From contig DPGK01000041.1 of NCBI GenBank assembly GCA_003523225.1, positions 1,284-38,639 on the forward strand: a stretch of DNA of 37,356 nucleotides, in the 5' to 3' direction. This document shows, piece after piece, positions 23,134-31,559 of this stretch. Position 1 is the first letter of the stretch; every line of letters begins with the position of its first letter. Origin of the DNA: Clostridiales bacterium. GTDB lineage: Bacteria > Bacillota > Clostridia > Oscillospirales > CAG-272. Made by a program: the position numbers and the translations under genes. The notes beneath the pieces were generated by a model. The model was given only the letters and a program-made list of their open reading frames with translations. It was not told the origin of the DNA and did no database searches.

Positions 23134-24447
23134 TCAACTCTTCTGAATTGATATGTAATTGAGCGGCTCGACACGCACACCGTTTTTTCGGAATTCAATG
23201 TGCAGATGATAGCCGGTCGTGATACCGGTAAGACCGACAAGTGCAATATTCTGCCCCTTTGTCACAATGTCTCCGGTCTTGCACAGCAGACGCGAGGCGT
23301 GACCGTAGATAGAAACGATACCGTTACCGTGATCTATCATCACGCAGTTACCGTATCCCGATACCACACCCGCAAGTATCACCCTTCCGGTCTTTACCGC
23401 ATAGATCGGTGTTCCGTTGGGCGCGGCAATATCCATACCGCCGTGAGTGTCCTTGTAGCCTATCTCAATGAGATTTCTGTCCTCATTAAACCATGAGGTT
23501 ATGCGATTATACTTGCTCGGAAGCGGCCAGGTATATTCCTCGCTTGAGCTTTGCTTCTCCATTTCCTCCTGGAGGATCTTCTCAAGCTCCAGCCTGCGGC
23601 GTTCTTCCTCCTCAAGCTGCTGCTGACGCAGAGCTTCTTCAATTTTACGCTGTCTTTCCTCTTCTTCCGCGATCAGCTTGCTTACAAGCGCGTCAAGCTC
23701 ATCGTTTGCGGCGGAAAGACTTGCATCCAGCTTTTCGGCGCTTTCCTTATCCGCCTGTATCTGCGCCTCAAGCTCGGCAAGCAGCTTTTCGTTTTCGACG
23801 TCCCAGGCGTCAAGCTCCTCCTGCTTCACCTTCAGCTGCGACTCGGATTCCTCAAGCTTTGCCCGGCTTTCGTCAAGCTCCGCCTTTTTGCTTTCAAGCT
23901 CGGCATTTGCCTCCTTGACACGCTGCATAAGCCGCTTGTTGTAGCCTATCATGCCGGCTACACGCTCGGCGCGGGCAAGCAGATCGCCAAGATTTTCAGC
24001 CCCCAGAAGTATAGCAATATAGCTTGACGAGCCTTCCTCATAAGTCATGCGAAGAAGTCCGCAAAAGTTTTCGTAGCTCTGCTCGTACTCCTTTTCAAGC
24101 CGCTCCGCTTCCCTTTCGCACTCCGCAAATTCCGCCTCAAGCGCCGCCATCTGCCCCTCAAGCACCGTCAGTTGCTCAATATAAAGATTGTGCATCTGAT
24201 CGTAAAGCTCCTTGCGGGCAAGCGCATCGGCTTCCGACTGCTCCGCGCTTTTTATCTTGGCGGCAAGTGCATTTGACTCCTCCGTCATCTTCTCAAGCCT
24301 GCGGCGAAGCTCCTCCGTGTCGTCGGTCTTTACGTCATCGTAGGTCACAGCCGCTGGAACAGCGACAGGGGTCACTGCAATAACAGCAACCAGCGAAAGA
24401 ATAAGCGCCAATAAACGGCATATTCTGTTTTTTACTGAGTTTTTCAT
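23134..24447 (-). CDS. Murein hydrolase activator, coiled coil plus M23/LytM domain (EnvC-like)
   Basis: A 437-residue exported protein. A signal peptide (residues 1-32, LLALILSLVAVIAVTPVAVPAA) is followed by a long Glu/Lys/Ala-rich coiled coil (about 40-290), as in EnvC and PcsB, and a C-terminal M23 domain (about 315-430) with HGGMDIAAPNGTPIYA (zinc His and Asp), VMIDHGNGIVSIYGHAS and GYHLHIEFRKNG (zinc HxH). All M23 metal ligands appear present, so it could itself cleave peptidoglycan rather than only activate another enzyme. Its position directly downstream of ftsE-ftsX strongly suggests it is the periplasmic-side partner of FtsX. Confidence 0.94.
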   Translation of the reverse strand: MKNSVKNRICRLLALILSLVAVIAVTPVAVPAAVTYDDVKTDDTEELRRRLEKMTEESNALAAKIKSAEQSEADALARKELYDQMHNLYIEQLTVLEGQMAALEAEFAECEREAERLEKEYEQSYENFCGLLRMTYEEGSSSYIAILLGAENLGDLLARAERVAGMIGYNKRLMQRVKEANAELESKKAELDESRAKLEESESQLKVKQEELDAWDVENEKLLAELEAQIQADKESAEKLDASLSAANDELDALVSKLIAEEEERQRKIEEALRQQQLEEEERRRLELEKILQEEMEKQSSSEEYTWPLPSKYNRITSWFNEDRNLIEIGYKDTHGGMDIAAPNGTPIYAVKTGRVILAGVVSGYGNCVMIDHGNGIVSIYGHASRLLCKTGDIVTKGQNIALVGLTGITTGYHLHIEFRKNGVRVEPLNYISIQKS

Positions 24448-24482
24448 TTACAGCTCCGTACGGTTGGTAAAAGTCGGCGGAA

Positions 24483-25433
24483 TCACTTGTTCAGATTCCG
24501 TCTGAGCGACATAACGCTCGCCGCAATTCCAGTCAGAACTCCAATGGCAATATATCCGATGATCAAATAAGGTCTGAATTCGGAAACAGAAGTGAAAACG
24601 ATCATCTGCAGCTTTACAGCGGCGCTGCCGACCGCGTAACGGTAAAGCGCCTCAGTTACAAAAAAGCCAATGACTGCCGAGATAAGCCCTATTATCACAC
24701 CCTCGATCACGAACGGCGCGACAATAAAGGATTTTGTGCCGCCGATATAGCGCATTATGTCAATCTCCGCCCGGCGCGAATGTACCGCCAGCTTAACCGT
24801 GTTGAAGATCACAAACACACTGACAAGCAGCAGAAGAACAAAAAACCAAAGGAAAACAAAAGATATTCCGTTTTTGAAGCCTTCCGCCTCATTGGCAAGG
24901 TCAAGCCTGTTGTTTACCTTGGTCACACCCTCTATTGAGTGCAGCTCATATTCCAGCTCGCTTGCGGCATCGTTGTCAATATAAGTGACCACAAATGAAT
25001 CCGGAAGCGGATTGTCGCCGTTTTCCTCAAGCATCTCAAAAAGCTCCGGATAATCCGAATACGTTTCCTTCATATCCTCAAGGGCATCCGCCTTTGAAAT
25101 GAAATCCACGCTTTTTACATTATCAAGACCTTTTATCTGATTGTATATCCGGTTGATGTCCTCTCCGCCGAGGTCATAATCGGCAAATACCACCATTTCA
25201 TTCAGCATCCGCAGCCGCAGCAGGTTGGAATTAAGATTCTGAAAGATCATGCCGAAGCAACCGAGCAGGATAAGACATGAGGTAAGTATCAGCACAGAGG
25301 CAATGCTCATTATGCGGTTGCGCCACATGCTTTGAAGCGCCAGCCAGATGAAGTAAAAGGGATTGTATCTGCCGTGCCTGCTCCTGCCGCCGCTTTTTCC
25401 GGATACCGGAACATTTTTTTCCCGCCCGTTCAT
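24483..25433 (-). CDS. ftsX: Cell division ABC permease FtsX
   Basis: A 316-residue FtsX. There is an N-terminal basic stretch, then TM1 (IMSIASVLILTSCLILLGCF, about 41-60), a large extracellular loop (about 75-190) that in this family binds coiled-coil hydrolase activators, and three C-terminal membrane segments (FVFLWFFVLLLLVSVFVIF, FVIEGVIIGLISAVIGFFV, YLIIGYIAIGVLTGIAASVM). RRAEIDIMRYIGGT is the usual cytoplasmic coupling motif before TM3. The start overlaps the ftsE stop by four bases (ATGA), so the two are translationally coupled. It passes ATPase-driven movement from FtsE to the M23/coiled-coil partner encoded next. Confidence 0.97.
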   Translation of the reverse strand: MNGREKNVPVSGKSGGRSRHGRYNPFYFIWLALQSMWRNRIMSIASVLILTSCLILLGCFGMIFQNLNSNLLRLRMLNEMVVFADYDLGGEDINRIYNQIKGLDNVKSVDFISKADALEDMKETYSDYPELFEMLEENGDNPLPDSFVVTYIDNDAASELEYELHSIEGVTKVNNRLDLANEAEGFKNGISFVFLWFFVLLLLVSVFVIFNTVKLAVHSRRAEIDIMRYIGGTKSFIVAPFVIEGVIIGLISAVIGFFVTEALYRYAVGSAAVKLQMIVFTSVSEFRPYLIIGYIAIGVLTGIAASVMSLRRNLNK

Positions 25434-26116
25434 ATCTGCACCTCCGACGCGACCGGTGGGCGGTCGCCCGTCACATGACCGTGCGAAATGTTTATCACAC
25501 GCTGACCGAGGGTGTCGACCAGCTCCTTCTCATGCGTCACAACAAGCACCGTCTTGCCGAGCTTGCGGTTGATGCGCAGCAGCATCTGCATAATGTCAAG
25601 ACTCATTTTGGGGTCAACATTCCCGGTAGGCTCGTCGGCGACGATGATATCCGGATTATTGGCAATTGCTCTCGCCAGAGCTATGCGCTGCTGCTCACCT
25701 CCGGACAGCTCTCCCGGGCGGTGCCCCGCCTTTGCCTCCATATTGACAATGCGCAGCAGCGCCGGAACGCGCTGCTTGATCTCTTTTCCCGGAGTACCGA
25801 CCACTCTCATGGCAAATGCAACGTTTTCATACGCTGTTTTGTCCTGGAACAGCCGGAAATCCTGAAATACCATTCCGATCTTTCTCCGGTAAAAGGGTAT
25901 CGCGCGCTCCGGCAGCTTTGTAATATCAATACCGTCAACAAGTATCTGCCCCGATGTAACCTTCTCCTGTCGGAGCAATACCTTTGTCACAGTGGTTTTT
26001 CCTGCACCGGAGTGACCGACAATAAAAACAAACTCCCCGTCGCGGACGGTGAAAGACACACCGTCAAGCGCTTTTATGTCGGCATATTCCTTGACTACAT
26101 TTTTGAACTCGATCAT
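25430..26116 (-). CDS. ftsE: Cell division ABC ATPase FtsE
   Basis: A 228-residue ATPase with Walker A GHSGAGKTT, Q-loop FQDFRLF, signature LSGGEQQR, Walker B IIVADEPTGNVD and switch His in VVTHEKEL. These residues and the length are those of FtsE. It partners with FtsX at the division site and powers activation of cell-wall hydrolases through the coiled-coil protein encoded two genes downstream. The start ATG at 26116 is 37 bases past the regulator gene, so a shared transcript is possible. Confidence 0.97.
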   Translation of the reverse strand: MIEFKNVVKEYADIKALDGVSFTVRDGEFVFIVGHSGAGKTTVTKVLLRQEKVTSGQILVDGIDITKLPERAIPFYRRKIGMVFQDFRLFQDKTAYENVAFAMRVVGTPGKEIKQRVPALLRIVNMEAKAGHRPGELSGGEQQRIALARAIANNPDIIVADEPTGNVDPKMSLDIMQMLLRINRKLGKTVLVVTHEKELVDTLGQRVINISHGHVTGDRPPVASEVQI

Positions 26117-26153
26117 TGAATTATATTCGCAGAAGACGTATTGTTTCCGTTTT

Positions 26154-27239
26154 TTAATACTTCGCGGGCTTGGAGTTGAGATACTGCTTGACCATCAGCG
26201 CCACCTTGAAGGTAATCGCGTGTTCAAACTGACGCAGATCAAGCCCCGTTACCTTGCGTATCTTTTCAAGTCGGTAAACAAGCGTGTTGCGGTGAACAAA
26301 CAGCTTGCGCGAGGTCTCGGAAACATTGAGGTTATTATCAAAGAAGCACTGAATGGTCATCAGCGTCTCGCGGTCGAGCATCTCAAGGCTGCCCTTCTTG
26401 AAGACCTCCTGAAGGAACATCTCGCAAAGAGTAGTGGGAAGCTGATAGATAAGTCTGCCGATGCCGAGGTTATCGTAGCTTATGATATTCTTGTCCGACT
26501 CGAATACCCTGCCCACCTCGATAGCGATCTGCGCTTCCTTGTAGGCGCGTGCAAGATCCTTTATATTGTCAACGATAGTAGAGATACCGATCGAGACCTT
26601 GGAGAAGAATTCGGTGCTGAGAGTGTCGGCGATCTTGACCGCTATCTTCTCTATCTCTTTCATTTCGGTGTTGGGCTTAACCTCTTTGACAAGCACGATG
26701 TCACGCTCGCCAACGCTGATGATATAATCGCGCGGCTTGTCCGGGAACATATTCTGAAGCATCTCAAAGGGCATCATGTCGGTCTTGCCGCAGAATTTGA
26801 TAAGCAGCACGACGCGATATTCCTCGGTGTTGAAGTGAAGCTCCTTGGACTTGATGTAAATATCGCTCGGCAGGATATTGTCAAGGATGATATTCTTGAT
26901 AAAAGAGCCCTTGTCATATTTCTCGTCGTAAAGCTCCTTTATGTTGGCAAGAGAGACCGACAGCATCTTGGTCAGCACCTCAGCCATTTTATCCTCGCCC
27001 TCAACGAAAACGGTGTATTCGGATTTCATATTATTGCCGATAGGACGGTAGGTATAGCCGCCCTTGCATATCATATCCGACGCGTAAAGCAAATTGTCGC
27101 GCAGACCGGGCATAAACTCTCCTATTCTCACAAGCTCCGAACAGGCAATAATGTTATTGGATTCATCAATTACTCCTATTGTGCGGTCAACGGAATCTTT
27201 CATCTGATGAATTACACTTTGAAATAATCTGTTAGACAT
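26154..27239 (-). CDS. PucR/CdaR-family transcriptional regulator
   Basis: A 361-residue regulator of the CdaR/PucR type. The N-terminal 140 residues resemble a sugar-diacid-recognition-like domain (MSNRLFQSVIHQMKDSVDRT, IGVIDESNNIIACS). A GGDEF-like middle portion without a catalytic signature follows (RVVLLIKFCG, SIGISTIVDNIKDLARAYKE). The C-terminal PucR helix-turn-helix (about 300-350) contains LNVSETSRKLFVHRNTLVYR and GLDLRQFE. Ligand and target are unknown; in this setting it sits directly upstream of ftsEX and may be co-transcribed with it. A good sigma-A promoter lies about 60 bases upstream. Confidence 0.92.
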   Translation of the reverse strand: MSNRLFQSVIHQMKDSVDRTIGVIDESNNIIACSELVRIGEFMPGLRDNLLYASDMICKGGYTYRPIGNNMKSEYTVFVEGEDKMAEVLTKMLSVSLANIKELYDEKYDKGSFIKNIILDNILPSDIYIKSKELHFNTEEYRVVLLIKFCGKTDMMPFEMLQNMFPDKPRDYIISVGERDIVLVKEVKPNTEMKEIEKIAVKIADTLSTEFFSKVSIGISTIVDNIKDLARAYKEAQIAIEVGRVFESDKNIISYDNLGIGRLIYQLPTTLCEMFLQEVFKKGSLEMLDRETLMTIQCFFDNNLNVSETSRKLFVHRNTLVYRLEKIRKVTGLDLRQFEHAITFKVALMVKQYLNSKPAKY

Positions 27240-27300
27240 ATCTTGTTTACGTTCCTCTCATCTGTTCAATTTGACGATTTGTTTGTATATTCTAACCTAT

Positions 27301-27329
27301 ATTTTATATCAGAATTTGTGATTTTTCAA
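27301..27329 (-). promoter_or_regulatory. Sigma-A promoter for the PucR-like gene
   Basis: Minus-strand TTGAAA (27324-27329), 17-base spacer, TAAAAT (27301-27306). It lies about 60 bases upstream of the ATG at 27239 in an A+T-rich gap and is the only strong candidate there. Confidence 0.7.
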
Positions 27330-27417
27330 TAGGTAAAAGTCGTTTTTTTCAAAAAACGCGAGATTTTTTTGTGAATACTATCCGAATCGGTTACATATTT
27401 TGCCCTCGGTTACTGTT

Positions 27418-28164
27418 TCATGCTTCAAATCCGAAATAAATACACGCGAGCGCAAATTCCGCGGCGCTCTCGGTGCGCAGTATACGAGGTCCGAGACCGG
27501 CAGGCAAAAGCCCTGCGGCGCGCGCCACTGCCGCCTCCTCCGGAGTAAAACCGCCCTCCGGACCTATAACGACCGACAAAGCGCCGCCCTTCAGAATATC
27601 GTCATGATGCTTTGAAAGAAGCACGGGCAGCTTCTCCGTTCCGTTGCCCTCATAGCAGAAAAGCGCCGTTCCGCGAGATATCGCATCCTCAAGCATGGCG
27701 TTAAAATCAAGGCAGATTCCGACGTCCGGTATCCTTCCTCTGCCCGACTGCATTGCCGCTTCAAGAGCGATCCTGCGCCTCCGTTCGCGCCTGCGCCCCT
27801 CATCGTCGGGAACCGGACGAACCACGCAGTTACGGCTGAAAAACGGAATTATCCTTGCCGCCCCGCATTCAACCGACTTCTGTATCACAGTGTCGAGCTT
27901 GTCGCCCTTGACGAGCGCCTGATATACCGTAATATCAAGCGGCGGCTCGGCGGCGCTGGGGCTTGACGATTCAATGCTCAGCGTAACAGTGTCCGAGGTA
28001 AACGACGATGTGCGGCAAAAATAATCGTTTCCCATGCCGTCGCAAATTACAAGCGTCTCTCCGCATCTCATTCTCAGCGACCGCGAAATGTGACGCGCGT
28101 CATCGCCTTTCAAAGTCACGCATCCGCCCGATATCGCATCAGGAGAAACAAAAAAGCGCGGCAT
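27418..28164 (-). CDS. rsmE: 16S rRNA m3U1498 methyltransferase RsmE
   Basis: A SPOUT methyltransferase of about 248 residues that methylates U1498 of 16S rRNA. An N-terminal PUA-like domain (MPRFFVSPDAISGG, DDARHISRSLRMRCGE) precedes the knotted SAM-binding domain with QKSVECGAARIIPFFSRNCV, VVIGPEGGFTPEE and LGPRILRTESAAEFAL, the family signatures. The frame is open to 28188, but the Met at 28164 has AGGAG at 8 bases and matches the family N-terminus. A perfect consensus promoter lies 38 bases upstream. It is independent of the ftsEX cluster because the downstream regulator has its own promoter. Confidence 0.96.
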   Translation of the reverse strand: MPRFFVSPDAISGGCVTLKGDDARHISRSLRMRCGETLVICDGMGNDYFCRTSSFTSDTVTLSIESSSPSAAEPPLDITVYQALVKGDKLDTVIQKSVECGAARIIPFFSRNCVVRPVPDDEGRRRERRRRIALEAAMQSGRGRIPDVGICLDFNAMLEDAISRGTALFCYEGNGTEKLPVLLSKHHDDILKGGALSVVIGPEGGFTPEEAAVARAAGLLPAGLGPRILRTESAAEFALACIYFGFEA

Positions 28165-28201
28165 CCTCAGACTCCTCCCCTTTTTCATATTAATTCATTA
28201 T

Positions 28202-28230
28202 ATTATACCTTTCGCGTCGCCTCTTGTCAA
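28202..28230 (-). promoter_or_regulatory. Perfect-consensus promoter for rsmE
   Basis: Minus-strand TTGACA (28225-28230), 17-base spacer, TATAAT (28202-28207), 38 bases upstream of the rsmE ATG. All 12 core bases match the sigma-A consensus. Confidence 0.88.
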
Positions 28231-28257
28231 TTACCGTATGCAAAAACATACAATTGC

Positions 28258-28286
28258 TTTACAAATTCATTGAAATATGATATTAT
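28258..28286 (+). promoter_or_regulatory. Promoter for the membrane-anchored hypothetical gene
   Basis: Plus-strand TTTACA (28258-28263), 17-base spacer, TATTAT (28281-28286), about 55 bases upstream of the ATG at 28341. It is divergent from the rsmE promoter, with 27 bases between the -35 elements. Confidence 0.65.
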
Positions 28287-28340
28287 ATTTATGCTACAAT
28301 TGACTCACAGTGTGAATAATATAAAATGGAGGCACTCAAT

Positions 28341-29099
28341 ATGAAGAATCCGGACTCTTCCTTGGGTCATGACCCCAGAGATGAAAAGCTCCCGGCGGGC
28401 GAGATAGTGTTTGATAGTCCCACGCTGAAAAAAGCCGACAACTTCTGGTTCTATAACAAGTGGAAGATAATAGTAGGCGCTTTCGTTGTGCTGGTTCTCG
28501 GCGTCTGCATATGGCAAAGCTGTTCAAAGGACGGCTGCGACACCATGCTGATGTACGCAGGTCCGTATCAGGGCTTTACCGACAGCAAGATATATAACGG
28601 CACACGTGACGCACTGAACGTTGCCGTGCCGGAGGACTGCGACGGCGACGGAGAAAGAAACTGCGAGATCGCGGCTCTTGCAATTTTTTCTGACGAACAG
28701 ATAAAACAAATGAAAGAAGATGCCGCCGCGGAAAGCAGGTCGATCATTGTGAATACCGAGCTGAACAACCAGGAGCTTCAGAAATTCGATCAGCTGATAA
28801 TGGCAGGCGAATATTCGGTCTGCCTGCTTGACCCGACGCTTTACGAGCGCGTGCGTTCCGCCGGAGGCTTCCGTAAGCTTTCGGAGGTACTTGGCTCGGT
28901 TCCCGAATGTGCAAACGACGATTATTCGATCCGCTTTGCCGACACCGCTTTTGCGCAGTACTATGATGTATTCGACGACCTCCCGCCCGACACGCTGCTT
29001 TGTCTGCGCACCAAAAGCACCTATCTCAGCGCAGGCTCCGGAGGCAGGTATGAGGTTTCCGAACGCTTCTTCAAAAACATAGTTGAGTTCACACCGTAA
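28341..29099 (+). CDS. Membrane-anchored protein of unknown function
   Basis: I do not recognise a family. The protein has about 252 residues: a charged, likely cytoplasmic N-terminus (MKNPDSSLGHDPRDEKLPAG), one membrane segment (about residues 43-60, IIVGAFVVLVLGVCIWQ) and an outside domain of about 185 residues with several cysteines (CSKDGCDTM, CDGDGERNCE). The topology suggests a single-pass protein with an extracellular, perhaps disulfide-bearing, domain. The Met at 28341 is chosen over the one at 28326 because GGAGG precedes it at 8 bases. It is followed 55 bases later by the EamA transporter gene on the same strand. Confidence 0.75.
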   Translation: MKNPDSSLGHDPRDEKLPAGEIVFDSPTLKKADNFWFYNKWKIIVGAFVVLVLGVCIWQSCSKDGCDTMLMYAGPYQGFTDSKIYNGTRDALNVAVPEDCDGDGERNCEIAALAIFSDEQIKQMKEDAAAESRSIIVNTELNNQELQKFDQLIMAGEYSVCLLDPTLYERVRSAGGFRKLSEVLGSVPECANDDYSIRFADTAFAQYYDVFDDLPPDTLLCLRTKSTYLSAGSGGRYEVSERFFKNIVEFTP

Positions 29100-29154
29100 T
29101 TACTGCAAATAAATATCTGAAAGTTTTTCCCGAAAGGACACCCGGCATATCACC

Positions 29155-30093
29155 ATGAACAAAAAAATCCTCGCAAACATTTTTCTATTTCTCACAGCAA
29201 TCATCTGGGGCTTTGCCTTTGTCGCTCAGGTACTGGGCAGCGATGTGATAGACCCCTTCTCCTTCAATGCAATACGCTTCGGGCTCGGAGCGCTCTCTCT
29301 CGTCCCGGTAATTTTTCTGCTTGAAAAACGCCCGCGCAGCCCTCTCACCGCAGAACAGCGCAGCGACGATAACAAAAAGCTGAAAATGACTCTCATCGCC
29401 GCAGCGGTGTGCGGAACGATACTGTTTGTCGCTTCCACACTTCAGCAGGTCGGGGCGCAGATCACCAAATCCCCCGGTCGCTCCGGCTTTCTCACCGACC
29501 TGTACACCATTCTGACACCGCTGTTTGCGCTGATATTCTTCAAAAGAAAGATACAGCCCACCGTATTTGTCGGCGCGGGTCTTGCCTGCGTGGGGCTTTA
29601 CCTGCTGTGCATAAAGCCGGAAGAAGGCTTCAGCTTCGGCTGGGGCGAGGCAGTAATCGTTATCGGCGCGATATTCTGGGCGTTTCATATTCTTGCCATA
29701 GACCGATTCGGAAATCAGATATACCCTCTCCGTTTTTCATGTCTGCAATTTGCGGTGGTATCCGCCGAAAGCGCAGTTTTCGCACTTATGTTTGAGCACA
29801 CCACTCTCCAAATGGTATGGGAAGCCCGTTGGGCAATAATCTTCTGCGGCGTCTTTTCCGTCGGTATCGCTTATACGCTCCAGACCTACGGTCAGCGCCT
29901 GTCCGATCCCAGCTATGCCGCAATAATCTTCTCGCTTGAAGCCGTGTTCGGCGCGATAGGCGGAGTTATTTTCGGTCAGGATCATTTTTCAGCCGCCGGC
30001 ATATTCGGATGCGTGCTTATCTTTGCCGGAATCGTGCTTGCACAGCTCAACCTCAGCAAAAAGAGATCCCCCAAAGCCGCAGAAAATGCATAG
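29155..30093 (+). CDS. EamA/DMT-family transporter
   Basis: A 312-residue drug/metabolite transporter superfamily protein with about ten hydrophobic segments arranged as two EamA repeats. The first repeat begins ILANIFLFLTAIIWGFAFVA and the second starts around GWGEAVIVIGAIFWAFHILA, each carrying the typical WG/WA motif. It ends in a basic cytoplasmic tail (LSKKRSPKAAENA). Substrate cannot be told from sequence. It follows the hypothetical membrane-anchored gene and is closed by the hairpin at 30101-30143. Confidence 0.92.
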   Translation: MNKKILANIFLFLTAIIWGFAFVAQVLGSDVIDPFSFNAIRFGLGALSLVPVIFLLEKRPRSPLTAEQRSDDNKKLKMTLIAAAVCGTILFVASTLQQVGAQITKSPGRSGFLTDLYTILTPLFALIFFKRKIQPTVFVGAGLACVGLYLLCIKPEEGFSFGWGEAVIVIGAIFWAFHILAIDRFGNQIYPLRFSCLQFAVVSAESAVFALMFEHTTLQMVWEARWAIIFCGVFSVGIAYTLQTYGQRLSDPSYAAIIFSLEAVFGAIGGVIFGQDHFSAAGIFGCVLIFAGIVLAQLNLSKKRSPKAAENA

Positions 30094-30100
30094 AGACAAT

Positions 30101-30143
30101 GAAAATATCCTGCTATCTTCTTTCGGAAGAACAGGATATTTTC
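30101..30143 (+). terminator. Terminator after the EamA gene
   Basis: GAAAATATCCTG (30101-30112) pairs perfectly with CAGGATATTTTC (30132-30143), with a further small TTCT/AGAA pairing in the loop. The run of Ts at the end of the right arm could act on the plus strand. It lies eight bases past the stop. Confidence 0.75.
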
Positions 30144-30189
30144 TGCAATTAAATATCTTTATCAGCCAACACCAAGGACGTTCCCGAAA

Positions 30190-30879
30190 ATGAAAAGAAA
30201 AGCATTCAAAGCCGCCCTGCCGTACACACTGCCGATATGCATCGGTTTTATAGTCCTCGGAATGTCGTATGGCTTTCTTATGCGCAGCAAAGGGTTTCCT
30301 TTGATCTACCCGATGCTGATGAGCCTGTTTATATTTGCCGGCTCGATGGAATTTGTAACCGTAAACTTATTACTCTCCGACTTCAATCCTCTGCACGTCT
30401 TTTTTCTGACGCTTATGGTCAACGCCAGACACATATTTTACGGCATATCAATGCTTGATAAATATAAAAACTGCGGATGGAAAAAGCCATACCTGATCTT
30501 CGGTATGTGCGACGAAACATTTACCGTAAACTGCGCCGTCACTCCTCCGGAGGACGTCGACAAAGGCTGGTTCATGTTTTTTGTAACCCTGTTGAATCAG
30601 ATATACTGGGTAAGCGGGGCAACACTCGGAGCTTTGCTTGGTTACATAATTCATTTTGACGCGTCAGGAATTGAATTTGTTATGACAGCGTTGTTTGTGG
30701 TCATGTTCATAAATCAATGGGAAGAAACCAAAGAACACACGCCCGCGCTTATGGGTCTTGGCTGTTCCCTGCTTTGCCTTGTGATATTCGGGAGCAGTAA
30801 TTTTATCATCCCGGCGATGATCCTGATCGTTTTATGTCTCTCCATTGGCAAAGGAAAGCTGGAGGCGGCAAAGAAATGA
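30190..30879 (+). CDS. azlC: AzlC-family branched-chain amino-acid exporter, large subunit
   Basis: A 229-residue membrane protein of the AzlC/YgaZ family, which with AzlD exports branched-chain amino acids and analogues. Family features are an N-terminal [50 protein letters not shown] and [10 protein letters not shown], with about six to seven hydrophobic segments. Its TGA overlaps the azlD ATG (ATGA at 30876-30879). It lies 96 bases after the EamA gene, past a terminator. Confidence 0.95.
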   Translation: MKRKAFKAALPYTLPICIGFIVLGMSYGFLMRSKGFPLIYPMLMSLFIFAGSMEFVTVNLLLSDFNPLHVFFLTLMVNARHIFYGISMLDKYKNCGWKKPYLIFGMCDETFTVNCAVTPPEDVDKGWFMFFVTLLNQIYWVSGATLGALLGYIIHFDASGIEFVMTALFVVMFINQWEETKEHTPALMGLGCSLLCLVIFGSSNFIIPAMILIVLCLSIGKGKLEAAKK

Positions 30880-31202
30880 CCACAACACAGCGTATTATCA
30901 CAATAGCAATCGTCGTTCTCGGAACGATGACGACAAGATTTCTCCCGTTTATTATTTTCCCGGAGGGCAAAACACCGCCGAAATTCATAAGCTATCTCGG
31001 CACGGTACTTCCTTATGCCGTGATAGGGCTTTTGGTGGTATATTGCCTTAAGGACGCTTTTTTCGCTTCATATCACGGTCTGCCGGAACTGATATCCATC
31101 CTCTGCATCGTCGCACTTCACAAATGGAAGAAAAACACCCTGCTCAGCATCGGAGCGGGAACAGTTATATATATGATACTTACGCAGACCTGCTTCGGAT
31201 AA
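30876..31202 (+). CDS. azlD: AzlD-family branched-chain amino-acid exporter, small subunit
   Basis: A 108-residue AzlD-family membrane protein ([42 protein letters not shown] motif, then two more hydrophobic segments ending ILTQTCFG). It is the usual small partner of AzlC. The ATG at 30876 overlaps the azlC stop; an earlier in-frame Met at 30834 lies inside azlC and is rejected. The typical [18 protein letters not shown] motif of the family is visible. Confidence 0.95.
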   Translation: MTTTQRIITIAIVVLGTMTTRFLPFIIFPEGKTPPKFISYLGTVLPYAVIGLLVVYCLKDAFFASYHGLPELISILCIVALHKWKKNTLLSIGAGTVIYMILTQTCFG

Positions 31203-31247
31203 TATTCTCACACGTTTTATAATGCCCCTAACTAAACCTTTGGTTTA

Positions 31248-31276
31248 TTGACAGGCAGGAAATATTGTGCTATAAT
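31248..31276 (+). promoter_or_regulatory. Perfect-consensus promoter upstream of the XRE leader
   Basis: TTGACA (31248-31253), 17-base spacer, TATAAT (31271-31276). All 12 core positions match the sigma-A consensus. It drives rightward transcription into a leader of about 280 bases ahead of the XRE gene, unusually strong for a small regulator. Confidence 0.9.
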
Positions 31277-31559
31277 CATGCTATCGGCCGGCACGGGCGC
31301 CGGCTGAAATTTGGCAAAAAGGAGGCGATCGTTTTGATTTACGGTAAAAATACCGGCTACGGATGCGGCATACACGGCTGCACCGGGGCAAACTCTCGCC
31401 CCGAGGTGGCCCGATAAAAAGCCGAAGATACTTTCAGGTTCTTCGAGCGTGTTGCGCATCCGTGACCCGGGAGCAATGCTCTGCAGGGTCATTAATAAGC
31501 AGAAGTGCTTCCCCCGCCCGCTGGGGGAAGCCTCATGCTTGCCAGATAAGGAGGCGCAA
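31277..31559 (+). ncRNA. Structured 5' leader ahead of the XRE gene (candidate RNA element)
   Basis: The region between the promoter and the XRE start holds several hairpins: GCCGG/CCGGC just after the promoter, CGGGGC/GCCCCG inside the small frame, TGACCC (31463-31468) with GGGTCA (31486-31491) enclosing GAGC/GCTC, and GCTTCCCCC (31507-31515) with GGGGGAAGC (31523-31531). The last hairpin ends 16 bases before the XRE ribosome site and could influence its access. This could be an attenuator, a riboswitch-like leader or an independent small RNA; no known class was recognised. Confidence 0.45.
31334..31417 (+). CDS. Possible 27-residue Cys/Gly peptide in the XRE leader
   Basis: A TTG codon at 31334 lies 8 bases behind a perfect AAGGAGG and opens a 27-codon frame ending TAA at 31415-31417. 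The peptide contains KNTGYGCGIHGC and ends SRPEVAR. The ideal ribosome site directly after a perfect promoter argues for translation, and the short length suggests a leader or signalling peptide. It is too short to judge coding bias. The alternative is that the AAGGAGG is part of a structured RNA. Confidence 0.4.
   Translation: MIYGKNTGYGCGIHGCTGANSRPEVAR

Noticed and set aside
26049..27227. 392-codon plus-strand frame opposite the PucR-like regulator
   Set aside because: It is a mirror frame of a well-recognised gene with no domain of its own. The same applies to long frames opposite lysS, brxC and the first BREX-linked gene.
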